From assembly GCA_937931785.1 (NCBI GenBank), contig CALHAX010000030.1:1-64000 (forward strand): DNA of 64,000 bases. Direction: 5' to 3'. A model generated the notes under the pieces. The model made no database searches, had not been told where the DNA came from, and saw nothing but the letters and a program-made list of their open reading frames with translations. This DNA is from an uncultured Hyphomicrobiaceae bacterium (lineage in GTDB: Bacteria; Pseudomonadota; Alphaproteobacteria; Rhizobiales; CALHAX01). A program made the position numbers and the translations under genes. Positions 30,329 through 38,194 of this stretch are shown piece after piece (position 1 is the first letter of the stretch; each line of letters begins with the position of its first letter).

Positions 30329-30385
30329 TGGTCGGAATGCCTCAGGCCGGTGAGACAGGTGCTGTTGGTGCAGGGCCTGCCAAGC

Positions 30386-30820
30386 CTATTTAACGGCAGC
30401 AACGCCGGCGCGAGCGAGTTCGTCGGCGCGTTCGTTTTCCGGATGCCCGGCATGGCCCTTCACCCAGTGCCAGCGGATTTCGTGGCGGGAGGTCGCTTCG
30501 TCCAATGCGCGCCACAGCTCTTCGTTTTTGACAGGCTTCTTGGCAGCGGTTTTCCATCCGTTCCGCTTCCAGTTGTTGATCCATTTGGTGATGCCATCGC
30601 GGACATAGGTTGAGTCCGTGTAGAGGTCGACAGACGATGCACTTTTGAGAGCATCCAGGGCAGACACGGCCGCCTGCAATTCCATGCGATTGTTCGTGGT
30701 TGCCGGATCGCCGCCGTGTAATTCCTTACGATGCTCTCCGGAGATGAGAATGGCACCCCATCCACCAGGCCCGGGATTCCCGGAGCAGGCCCCGTCGGTG
30801 TAGATCGTTACTTGTGTCAT
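30386..30820 (-). CDS. rnhA: Ribonuclease HI
   Basis: Cleaves RNA in RNA-DNA hybrids. 144 residues with the catalytic carboxylates D9 ([18 protein letters not shown]), E47 (NNRMELQAA), D69 (LYTDSTYV) and the last aspartate in [10 protein letters not shown]; the handle region [10 protein letters not shown] is present. It lies 30 bases downstream of ispH on the same strand, so the two are probably co-transcribed. Confidence 0.97.
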   Translation of the reverse strand: MTQVTIYTDGACSGNPGPGGWGAILISGEHRKELHGGDPATTNNRMELQAAVSALDALKSASSVDLYTDSTYVRDGITKWINNWKRNGWKTAAKKPVKNEELWRALDEATSRHEIRWHWVKGHAGHPENERADELARAGVAAVK

Positions 30821-30850
30821 TGAATACGTCTCGCCTTGTGTGGGGTCGGA

Positions 30851-31819
30851 TCAGGCGGAAGCGGTTGCGCGTAACTCGCGTGGCAGCTTGAACGTTATGT
30901 TTTCTTCTGCGGCAGTAATGGTTTCGACCGTGGTATCGAAGTGGCTGGAAATCGTATCTATAATTTCCTGAACCAATGGTTCCGGTGCCGATGCTCCAGC
31001 ACTCAAACCGATGGTTTTTGCGGCTTCAATCTTGGACCAAGGAATTTGCCGCACGCTTTCTGCCAACATCGCATCCGGGCATCCGTTGCGCTGGGCGACT
31101 TCCACAAGACGATTTGAGTTCGAGCTTGAAGGAGCGCCTACGACGACGACCATGTCGCAGTATGCCGCCATTTGTTTGACTGCAGCCTGCCGGTTGGTCG
31201 TCGCATAACAAATATCTTCCTTTACTGGCGCACGAATACCCGGGAATCGACTTTGCAGTATGTCGATGATTGCCGCTGTATCGTCGACCGACAAGGTCGT
31301 CTGCGTGATGAACGCCAGATTGTCTGGCGTTGTCTTGAGTTCGTAAGCTTCCGCGTCGGCTGCTGTCTGGATGAGTGATACAGCGCCTTCCTCCAGCTGG
31401 CCCATTGTACCGATGACTTCTGGATGTCCCGCATGGCCGATCAGCAGGATTTCTCGACCATTTTCGAACTGACGTGCCGCCTCAATGTGAACTTTCGAGA
31501 CCAGTGGGCAGGTTGCATCAAGATAGAACATGTTGCGCGCGGATGCGTCAGCAGGCACCGACTTCGGCACACCATGTGCCGAGAAGATGACCGGTGCATC
31601 TGATTCGGGAATTTCATCGAGTTCGTCGACGAAGACCGCGCCTTTGGCCTTTAAGTCTTCGACCACATGGCGGTTATGCACAATCTCGTGGCGGACATAT
31701 ACCGGTGCCCCGTATTTCTTCAGGGCAAGTTCCACGATCTGGATGGCGCGGTCGACGCCAGCGCAGAATCCGCGCGGTGCAGCAAGTAGGATACGCTTTT
31801 TCTCGGTTGTGTCGGTCAT
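30851..31819 (-). CDS. ispH: 4-hydroxy-3-methylbut-2-enyl diphosphate reductase
   Basis: Iron-sulfur enzyme of the last MEP-pathway step, making IPP and DMAPP; these feed ubiquinone and heme A side chains. 322 residues: [18 protein letters not shown] with the first cluster cysteine, [13 protein letters not shown] with the second, [13 protein letters not shown] with the third, and [12 protein letters not shown] for substrate binding. Histidines HEIVHN and [11 protein letters not shown] are present. The upstream region carries an unusual repeat cluster. Confidence 0.97.
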   Translation of the reverse strand: MTDTTEKKRILLAAPRGFCAGVDRAIQIVELALKKYGAPVYVRHEIVHNRHVVEDLKAKGAVFVDELDEIPESDAPVIFSAHGVPKSVPADASARNMFYLDATCPLVSKVHIEAARQFENGREILLIGHAGHPEVIGTMGQLEEGAVSLIQTAADAEAYELKTTPDNLAFITQTTLSVDDTAAIIDILQSRFPGIRAPVKEDICYATTNRQAAVKQMAAYCDMVVVVGAPSSSNSNRLVEVAQRNGCPDAMLAESVRQIPWSKIEAAKTIGLSAGASAPEPLVQEIIDTISSHFDTTVETITAAEENITFKLPRELRATASA

Positions 31820-32121
31820 TTTGCGGGTCCATGTGTCGGCGCGGCAGCAGATGTTGCAGGCAAATCACGGTGTGACGGGCGATACAAACACCCGTCTTAT
31901 TCCGGTCCAGATTATCATAACCTACTGATTGTGTAATGTTACGCTTCTGCTTGGGTTTCGTGTTTCGAAACCGAATGTTACGCTATGACATGGCGTTTGA
32001 GGTATCAGACGAATGCGCACGTGCAGTACTGTGATCGGGGGCGGTTACAGAACAAGCAGTAGCCGTGCTGGACGCACGGAGGCCAGCGTGCCTTGCCAGT
32101 TGCGTGGGGGATTGGGGAACT
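31820..32121. other. Divergent control region between ispH and lipoprotein gene
   Basis: A 302-base spacer. It contains an 11-base direct repeat AATGTTACGCT (31935 and 31974) flanking the inverted repeat GGTTTCG-TGTTT-CGAAACC (31954-31972). GGGGAAC precedes the lipoprotein GTG start. I see no coding frame with homology here. Confidence 0.6.
31935..31984. promoter_or_regulatory. Direct-repeat/inverted-repeat element upstream of ispH
   Basis: Two exact copies of AATGTTACGCT, starts 39 bases apart, enclose a perfect 7-base-pair inverted repeat with a 5-base loop. The symmetry is typical of an operator; the binding factor is unknown. It lies 116-165 bases upstream of ispH and 138-187 upstream of the lipoprotein gene. 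Confidence 0.45.
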
Positions 32122-32769
32122 GTGATATACACTCGTAAATCGACCTGGAAAGCAGATGCACTGCGTCTTCTCGCACTTGCATCTGTGTTTGCGCTCGCGG
32201 GCTGCGGTATGTCGAATCTGACGTCCGGTCTCGGTGGTGGACTTTTTGGCGAGAGTGAAACATCTGCCCCGGCGCAAACGGTATCGGAAGCACAGCTTTT
32301 GAACGCGGCTCAAACAAGTGATGGCACCCAGTTTACGGGAAACACTGGTGCCAAAGGCTGTCCGCAATTCGTGATCTGGCCACGCGACAAACATCTCACA
32401 GTTTATGCCGATGGTCAGGAAGGGGATGGTCTCGCGATCGTTCAGCGGGGCGAGATTACAAAAACTGCGCGGGAATGCCAGGTTTCTCCTGGTCGCGTGA
32501 CAATACGGTATGGTTTCTCTGGCCGTGTACTGCTTGGTCCGCGCGGGACACCTGGAACGTTTGTTCTGCCCATCAGTGTTTTTGTAACCGACTACAAGCG
32601 TGAAAAAGTGCAGACGCAGCAGCACGCTATTTCCGTTGTCGTTCCTGACAGCAAACCGATTGGATATTTCTCCAAAGTTGAAAGCGTTACCTTCGATATA
32701 CCGCAGGGTGTGCGGCCAGACGACTTTCAGCTCTTTGTTGGCTTTGACCGGCCCAAGGGAAAGAGCTGA
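32122..32769 (+). CDS. Predicted lipoprotein of unknown function
   Basis: A 215-residue product with a lipoprotein signal peptide (LLALASVFALAGC, cleavage before Cys) followed by a low-complexity linker and a beta-rich domain (CPQFVIWPRDKHLTVYADGQ, RECQVSPGRVTIRYGFSGRVLLGPRGTPGTFVLPISVFVTD). I do not recognise a named family. The N-terminal cysteine implies lipid anchoring in the envelope. I use GTG 32122 because GGGGAAC precedes it by a few bases; the track start at 32065 adds a non-signal-like extension. It converges on the DUF2235 gene. Confidence 0.78.
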   Translation: MIYTRKSTWKADALRLLALASVFALAGCGMSNLTSGLGGGLFGESETSAPAQTVSEAQLLNAAQTSDGTQFTGNTGAKGCPQFVIWPRDKHLTVYADGQEGDGLAIVQRGEITKTARECQVSPGRVTIRYGFSGRVLLGPRGTPGTFVLPISVFVTDYKREKVQTQQHAISVVVPDSKPIGYFSKVESVTFDIPQGVRPDDFQLFVGFDRPKGKS

Positions 32770-32829
32770 CCCGAGAGCCATGGCCTGAGCGCTTTTTCCG
32801 TGTTGATCGCTTACCGCTGACCAGCCAGA

Positions 32830-35085
32830 TCAGGTTTGATTGTCGCGTCTGGCGGCGAGTTGTTCCGGCGAAAGGTCAAGCTTCGGTCTACTGGCAGAGA
32901 TTGAGCCGTCCGCGTCGATAAATGTGTCGTGGGACAGCCGTTCAGCTGGCGTGAGTGGTGAACGTTCCTTCTCAATCGTGTCACGATATATCGGCCAGCG
33001 CGCCAACCTAAGTTTTCCCTTGTATTCGAGTATGGAACTCTGCTCCTCGGCCGAGAGCGATTGTGTTTCGACCAGTCGTGCAACCGCTGCGTCGATGGTG
33101 TCGCGCTTGTTGTCCAGGTCTTCGTTGAGGTTGAACAGGCTTTGCGGCGCGTACACCGGCATTGCCGATGTCATGCGCTCGAATACGGTTTCCGATATGA
33201 CCGCATGCAGTGGCATTTGTCTCGGTTGATACGTGTAGAGTGCGCTGGACCAACTTCTCAACTGCCCCAATGGGTCGGGATGTATCGTGACCATATCCGT
33301 TCCGGCATTTACAGTCTTGTCCGCTTCTTCTGCAGGAAGTTGGATGGTTTTACCATTTGCAGCACTCAGACATAGTCCCCAGTCCTCATTGCCTGGCGTC
33401 GTGTCCGCGTTTGCCGCGTAGCCGCTGCTGATATGTTGGAGGAGGAAATCAAGGGTTATGTCGGATAACTTGTCGGTTGCCCAGCCTCCACCGATGTTCG
33501 CGTGATCGCCTGCGAACCAGACTTCGACAATACGTTCTGGCGAGATGGGATCAGGGTCCATGAGCGTGGGTTCGAAGCTGTCTCGCATCTCATCCATCGC
33601 CACCATATGATAGGCACGCTCAACATTCTCGGGGATGCTGAGATCCTTGAACATGTTGATCTTCTGGAAATTGATCCCTGCGATTGTCTTTGCAATCCCG
33701 AATGCGCCGACTGTATCCCAACATCCAACCACCTTGATGGGGATAGGGCGCCTTTTACCTGATTGCCATATGGTCCAATGTCGTCCGAAGAGGCGCAGTG
33801 TCCAAACGGTATCCGGTGCGCCACGCGCATCAATCGTGCGTGCGAGAAGACGCGAGATCGCAGCACCACGACTGAAGCCAAACAGGAAGACGTGATCACC
33901 CGGGCGATAGACGCGCAGGATATCCAGGTAAGCCCGTTCAACGACCCCGGTTGCGCCCAATCCGGCTGCCATGCCAAGCGTCTGGGTTATAGGGTCATTG
34001 TCGAACCGGTTGCCGACTCCGGCGTAATAAAATGCTACCTGCTTTTGCTTGTAGATCTTGCAGAGACTGGCATCGAATTGATCCGTTGGAGCGAAACCGA
34101 AGCGGCGATCTGACTTGAGCATATTGAACAACTTGAAGACGTTGGTCTGGGCAAGGAGACCACGCTCTTCCTGTTCTGGTGTATTGCTGGTGCCATCGAG
34201 GCAGACGACAATATTTTTGGGGCTGTTTCCTGCCCAGTGTTCTGATTTTCGCAGAAGGATATAAATTGCCGGAAGTGCGATGAGTATGAATTCCCATTGC
34301 CACAACAACCCGGTCAAGCCATCTCCGAGAAAGCTCCAGATCCAACTGGTCGTTACCGTTTCATCCCTGCCTGGCCCCCACCCCATGAAGCAGGCAAGTC
34401 CGATCAAGCCAAGTACAATGGCAAGCCCTGTGTTGTAGATCCGTGTGGGTATTTTGCTTGTCGTGTTGGAGTATCGTCTCAATCGGTTCGCAAGTAACAG
34501 GAAAGCGATCTGTGAGATGATGAAGAGAAAAATTGCACCGGAAAACGGCATTTCTTCGCTGCTGGCAAGAGTTACCAGACCGCTCATGTTGACGGCGAAC
34601 AGGAGGGCAAACGACACGAAGAACCAGGACCAGAAGTTTCGGCGATAAATCAGGCCTGCGATGCCAGGTACGATTGCGTACAGGGCGAGTTGCCCGAGTG
34701 TGAAGAGGGTGTTGCTGGCGATTGAAAAGAAATCGCTCAGGAGTTGGCTCATGTAAGCCTGTCCCAGCGGCAATGCGAGTTTGCTGAAAAAACCGCCTAA
34801 CCCCAGGCTTTCGATGCGCTGCCTTGCAAGAGCTGCGTTTTCTTCGATGAGCATCGTTTCATAGACGGTTTGAAACGTGAGAGCCTGTGTTGTGTCCAGG
34901 GGCAGCCCCAGCTCGTTCACGATCGTGATGAGGCCGGACTCACTGTTTAACAGCACGAATGCCAGTACCATCAGGGCTAGCAGCACGAGCGGTGCAATGC
35001 GTGAGCCCTTTCGGATCCCCAGTCGAACCGGTTTGGGTGATTGCAGCTTTGCTTCAACGGGCTCTTCTACCGGTACTGTCGACAT
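32830..35085 (-). CDS. Membrane-anchored DUF2235 (Tle1-like) alpha/beta hydrolase
   Basis: A 751-residue protein: about six N-terminal transmembrane helices (first IAPLVLLALMVLAFVLL, last LLWQWEFILIALPAIYILL, ending near residue 280), then a cytoplasmic DUF2235 hydrolase domain. The domain shows NIVVCLDGTSNTP, the nucleophile elbow GFSRGAA, CWDTVGAFG and WFAGDHANIGGGW, so the expected Ser-Asp-His triad is present. DUF2235 includes type VI secretion phospholipases of the Tle1 group, but no secretion genes occur here and a tethered form would act on host membranes or another substrate. GGAGGGG 6 bases before ATG 35085 fixes the start. Confidence 0.88.
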   Translation of the reverse strand: MSTVPVEEPVEAKLQSPKPVRLGIRKGSRIAPLVLLALMVLAFVLLNSESGLITIVNELGLPLDTTQALTFQTVYETMLIEENAALARQRIESLGLGGFFSKLALPLGQAYMSQLLSDFFSIASNTLFTLGQLALYAIVPGIAGLIYRRNFWSWFFVSFALLFAVNMSGLVTLASSEEMPFSGAIFLFIISQIAFLLLANRLRRYSNTTSKIPTRIYNTGLAIVLGLIGLACFMGWGPGRDETVTTSWIWSFLGDGLTGLLWQWEFILIALPAIYILLRKSEHWAGNSPKNIVVCLDGTSNTPEQEERGLLAQTNVFKLFNMLKSDRRFGFAPTDQFDASLCKIYKQKQVAFYYAGVGNRFDNDPITQTLGMAAGLGATGVVERAYLDILRVYRPGDHVFLFGFSRGAAISRLLARTIDARGAPDTVWTLRLFGRHWTIWQSGKRRPIPIKVVGCWDTVGAFGIAKTIAGINFQKINMFKDLSIPENVERAYHMVAMDEMRDSFEPTLMDPDPISPERIVEVWFAGDHANIGGGWATDKLSDITLDFLLQHISSGYAANADTTPGNEDWGLCLSAANGKTIQLPAEEADKTVNAGTDMVTIHPDPLGQLRSWSSALYTYQPRQMPLHAVISETVFERMTSAMPVYAPQSLFNLNEDLDNKRDTIDAAVARLVETQSLSAEEQSSILEYKGKLRLARWPIYRDTIEKERSPLTPAERLSHDTFIDADGSISASRPKLDLSPEQLAARRDNQT

Positions 35086-35281
35086 GATGTTCCCCTCCAC
35101 GTTCAAAATCCTCAATTCGTTGATTGAGAATTTCTACAGAGAGGATAGCTAGCACGGGATTGAGCCACGCGGGGTGTGCGCTCGGTCGTATGGGCAACCC
35201 GTGTTGTAATTCTAGCGCAGCTTTGGTGTGCGTATGTCGCTGACAGGTGTTTTCGTCGCTTTTGGAACAGGCGCGCTGGCT

Positions 35282-35767
35282 CTAGTTCAGCTTCGACTTT
35301 AGTTCGCTGATGCCGGCACTGATGAGGTCGCCGCCTTTGGCACCAGCAACTTTACCGCGCATCAGGTTTTCAGCTGCTGCAACGGCCACATTAACCGCGA
35401 CGGATTTCACTTCTGCGGCAGCTTGCTCTTCGGCACGAGCGATCTTGTCTTCAGCGAGTTTGGTGCGGCGTTCCAGGGTTTCGGCCAGAGCCGCCCGAGT
35501 TTCCTGCGCGTAGGCTTCGGCTTCACGTTTGGCTTGCGAGACGATCTCGGCTGCTTCCGCGTCCGCTTCGTTCCGTTTGCGCTGGTACTCGGCAAGCAAT
35601 GCCTGGGATTCTTCCTTGAGGCGCCGTGCTTCGTCCAACTCGGACTTGATGTTTGCAGCACGATCATCCAGCGACTTGGTGATGACCGCGGGCACCTTGA
35701 AGTACATCACGATCAGGAAGAACGCGAGTAACGCAATATAAACCCAGCCTTCAGCACCGATACCCAT
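35282..35767 (-). CDS. atpF: ATP synthase F0 subunit b
   Basis: Peripheral stalk subunit, 161 residues: one N-terminal membrane helix (WVYIALLAFFLIVMYFKVPAVITKSLDDRAANIKSELDEA) followed by a long charged coiled coil rich in A/E/K/R that reaches F1. Last gene of the F0 operon; the F1 genes lie elsewhere, as usual in alphaproteobacteria. It is assigned as b rather than b' by its position after the longer b' gene and its N-terminal sequence. Confidence 0.95.
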   Translation of the reverse strand: MGIGAEGWVYIALLAFFLIVMYFKVPAVITKSLDDRAANIKSELDEARRLKEESQALLAEYQRKRNEADAEAAEIVSQAKREAEAYAQETRAALAETLERRTKLAEDKIARAEEQAAAEVKSVAVNVAVAAAENLMRGKVAGAKGGDLISAGISELKSKLN

Positions 35768-35802
35768 AGGTCTTCTCCGTTCGTGTCCCGTCGGGACGTA
35801 AC

Positions 35803-36348
35803 CTAGCTTTGTGACGCAACCGCTTTGGCGGCTTCGTCGGCTGTCACTTCGGTCCCGAGCAAGCGTGATACGATCGCTTGTGCGGTGTCCTGGGCAACAT
35901 CCTTGACGCTTGACATGGCTTGCGCCTTTGAAGCGTTGATCCGCTTATCTGCGTCTGCTGCGGCCGAAGCGAGTTGCGCTTCAATCCGCGTGCGTTCCGC
36001 TTCCACTTCGCCGTTCAACTCGTCGCGTGTGGTCTGGGCAATGGCGTTGGCCTTGCCTTTGGCTTCTGCGAGAGCCTGCTCGTAGCTGGCGATGGCTTCT
36101 TCGGTTTCGTTCTTCAGACGCTCGGCTTCATCCAGATCACGCTGGATTCGATCGCTGCGTTCCTCGATCACTTCACCGATACGCGGCAGAGCGATGCGAG
36201 AGAGAACAAAATACAGCCCGCCAAGCGTAATCGCCAGCCAGATAAGCTGAGACGAAAACGTGCTCGGGTCGAGCGGAGGAAATACATTTGCCGTTTGTGC
36301 TGCGTCTATTGCAGCGCCAGCGGCGGTCGATGTGGTGTCAGATGCCAT
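35803..36348 (-). CDS. atpF2: ATP synthase F0 subunit b'
   Basis: Second peripheral stalk subunit, 181 residues. A proline-rich, alanine-rich leader (VFPPLDPSTFSSQLIW) precedes the membrane helix LIWLAITLGGLYFVLSRIALPRIGEVIEERSDRIQRDLDEA and a long coiled coil. The two-gene b/b' stalk is characteristic of photosynthetic bacteria and alphaproteobacteria. It is separated from atpE by a gap with a long imperfect hairpin. Confidence 0.95.
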   Translation of the reverse strand: MASDTTSTAAGAAIDAAQTANVFPPLDPSTFSSQLIWLAITLGGLYFVLSRIALPRIGEVIEERSDRIQRDLDEAERLKNETEEAIASYEQALAEAKGKANAIAQTTRDELNGEVEAERTRIEAQLASAAADADKRINASKAQAMSSVKDVAQDTAQAIVSRLLGTEVTADEAAKAVASQS

Positions 36349-36388
36349 CGTCGTGCTTCTTCAACAAAGTGACAGCGAGATATGCGTA

Positions 36389-36418
36389 CAGGGCCCCGTC
36401 AAACATGACGCGGCCCTG
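36389..36418 (-). repeat. Long hairpin between atpE and atpF'
   Basis: CAGGGCC-C-CGTCA / TGACG-C-GGCCCTG around an AACA loop: 12 base pairs with one C-C mismatch (G-G on the transcribed strand). It begins 18 bases after the atpE stop. No T-run; more likely an mRNA processing or protection element favouring the highly expressed c subunit than a full terminator. Confidence 0.6.
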
Positions 36419-36435
36419 CGAAACATGCCTCGGTC

Positions 36436-36660
36436 TTACGTGAAGAGCAGGAGGAAAGCGATCAGGAGCGCAAAGATGCCCAGAGCTTCCGTCACGGCAA
36501 AACCGAAGATCAAGCGGCCGAACTGACCGTCTGCTGCGGATGGATTGCGCAGCGCGCCGTTCAGGAACTGGCCGAACAGGTTGCCCACGCCGATGGCTGC
36601 GGCACCTGTGCCAATCGCTGCGAGGCCTGCGCCGATCAATTTTGCTGCTTCTGGTTCCAT
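36436..36660 (-). CDS. atpE: ATP synthase F0 subunit c
   Basis: Proteolipid forming the rotor ring, 74 residues and two membrane helices. The proton-binding glutamate is E58 in [22 protein letters not shown]; the polar loop is ALRNPSA. The first helix is glycine/alanine-rich ([18 protein letters not shown]). No sodium-specific residues (Gln/Thr-Ser ligands) are evident, so proton coupling is expected. Confidence 0.98.
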   Translation of the reverse strand: MEPEAAKLIGAGLAAIGTGAAAIGVGNLFGQFLNGALRNPSAADGQFGRLIFGFAVTEALGIFALLIAFLLLFT

Positions 36661-36721
36661 GAGAATTCTCCCTCAGGTCTGGAATGTTTCAGTGTTCAGG
36701 TAACGGTTGTCCGCCGAAGTC

Positions 36722-37495
36722 TTAGTGTGACGGGTGCAACGCGTCGTTCAGGTACATGCAGGTCAACATCGCAAAGACGTAGGCCTGCAGGAAAGCGACA
36801 AGAAATTCGAGTGCTGTCAGAGCAACTGCCATGAGCAGCGGTAGCGGTGCCAGGATCGCCGATGCTCCGCCTGCTCCAAGAAGCATGACGATGAAGCCGC
36901 CAAAGACTTTCAGCGTGATGTGGCCGGCAAGCATGTTCGCAAACAGGCGCACGGAGTGGCTGAGCGGGCGCGAGAAGAACGAGATGATCTCGATCATTGT
37001 GACCAGTGGCAGGACATAGATCGGAACGCCCGATGGTACGAAGAGTTTCAGGAACCCTGCGCCGTTCTTGGCAAAACCGACGATAATCACAGTCATGAAA
37101 ACGATCATGGCCAAAGCGGCTGTGATGATCAGATGGCTTGTGAACGTGAATTGTTTCGGGAACATGCCGAGCATGTTGCCTGCGAGGATGAACATGAAGA
37201 GCGTGAAGACGAGTGGGAAGAACTTCATGCCTTCCTTGCCCATGCTGTCGCGTACCATGTTGGCAATAAACTCATAGGCCATCTCGGCCAGCGACTGCAG
37301 GCGTGTCGGAACCAGTGCGCGGCCTTGCATCGAAAAAATCAGGAAAAGCGCCACCAGCCCAGCGGACAGCGCCATGGCGAAAGACGAGTTGGTGAATGAC
37401 GCGTCCAGCCCGAAGATGCTGAACTCGGCCCATTTGGAGATTTCAAACTGGTGGATTGGATCGGGCATTCCACCCGGTTCAGCAGCTGCAGCCAC
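36722..37495 (-). CDS. atpB: ATP synthase F0 subunit a
   Basis: Membrane stator that forms the proton half-channels, with the essential arginine in [20 protein letters not shown]. 257 residues, five to six membrane helices, N-terminus [14 protein letters not shown] and C-terminus [23 protein letters not shown]. The start is GTG at 37495 with GAGG 9 bases upstream; ATG at 37468 ([10 protein letters not shown]) is the alternative but lacks a well-spaced binding site. Confidence 0.97.
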   Translation of the reverse strand: MAAAAEPGGMPDPIHQFEISKWAEFSIFGLDASFTNSSFAMALSAGLVALFLIFSMQGRALVPTRLQSLAEMAYEFIANMVRDSMGKEGMKFFPLVFTLFMFILAGNMLGMFPKQFTFTSHLIITAALAMIVFMTVIIVGFAKNGAGFLKLFVPSGVPIYVLPLVTMIEIISFFSRPLSHSVRLFANMLAGHITLKVFGGFIVMLLGAGGASAILAPLPLLMAVALTALEFLVAFLQAYVFAMLTCMYLNDALHPSH

Positions 37496-37536
37496 GTTCG
37501 TTTCCCTCGTCGCTTGGCTCGCTCTTCAGCGCGCCA

Positions 37537-37944
37537 TCAATCATCTTCGTTGTTGGGCAGATCCTGGCCGATATCCCCGCCAGTAGCCGCCCGAATATCG
37601 GCCTGCATTCTCTGGTACGTTCGCATCGTATTGCGTACGCCCGCGATAAACCCAAATATGAGGAAAAGCATCAGCAGCCACGGTTTTGTGCCCAGCCAAT
37701 AATCGGCAAAGTAGCCGATCAATCCCCCAACGATAATCGCAGCGACGAAATCCGCCACCATGCGAAAACCATGACTCATGGCTCGCGTATTCGCTCCGGC
37801 CCGTCCGCCGCGCTCTTCCCGGGGAGCTCCCCGGGCGGCATCTATGCGTCCATCAAGGTCAGAAGCCTTGCGTCTGAAAGCTTCGCGGTCTTGCGGACTG
37901 ATTGTCCCCGAAAGTCGCGCATCATCGTCGGCAGATTCTGGCAT
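37537..37944 (-). CDS. atpI: ATP synthase assembly protein I (AtpI/AtpZ)
   Basis: First gene of the F0 operon, 135 residues from the ATG at 37944 (MPESADDDARLSG). A charged N-terminal half is followed by two membrane helices (MVADFVAAIIVGGLIGYFADYWLG and PWLLMLFLIFGFIAGVRNTMRTY) with the GlyxxxGly pattern of AtpI, which helps c-ring assembly and may bind Mg. The track start at 38031 runs into the promoter region. Confidence 0.92.
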   Translation of the reverse strand: MPESADDDARLSGTISPQDREAFRRKASDLDGRIDAARGAPREERGGRAGANTRAMSHGFRMVADFVAAIIVGGLIGYFADYWLGTKPWLLMLFLIFGFIAGVRNTMRTYQRMQADIRAATGGDIGQDLPNNEDD

Positions 37945-38002
37945 TGCGCCACATAGCTCGTGCGTGAGTGCCGGGCAAAAACGCCTGCCCGAAGCCGTGT
38001 GT

Positions 38003-38031
38003 GTTGTAGGTGTGCTGCGCAGGGGTGTCAA
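38003..38031 (-). promoter_or_regulatory. Sigma-70-type promoter of the F0 ATP synthase operon
   Basis: On the minus strand, TTGACA (38031-38026), exactly 17 bases, then TACAAC (38008-38003), with GC before TTGACA giving the alphaproteobacterial CTTGACA form. Predicted start of transcription is near 37996, leaving a leader of about 50 bases before atpI. The best promoter match I found in the window. Confidence 0.65.
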
Positions 38032-38194
38032 GCCAACGTGTGGAGGGATAAGTTATTGTTTTATATTTGAAAAAAGTTGCGGTTGGCTTGTGCGTCATTT
38101 GGACCGCTGGGGAATGCTCTATTTGGACGGTCGTGGTGTGCAGCCATCGCATCAACCAGAGACGTGTTGCTTGCGGCCACGGGAAGAACGGGTG

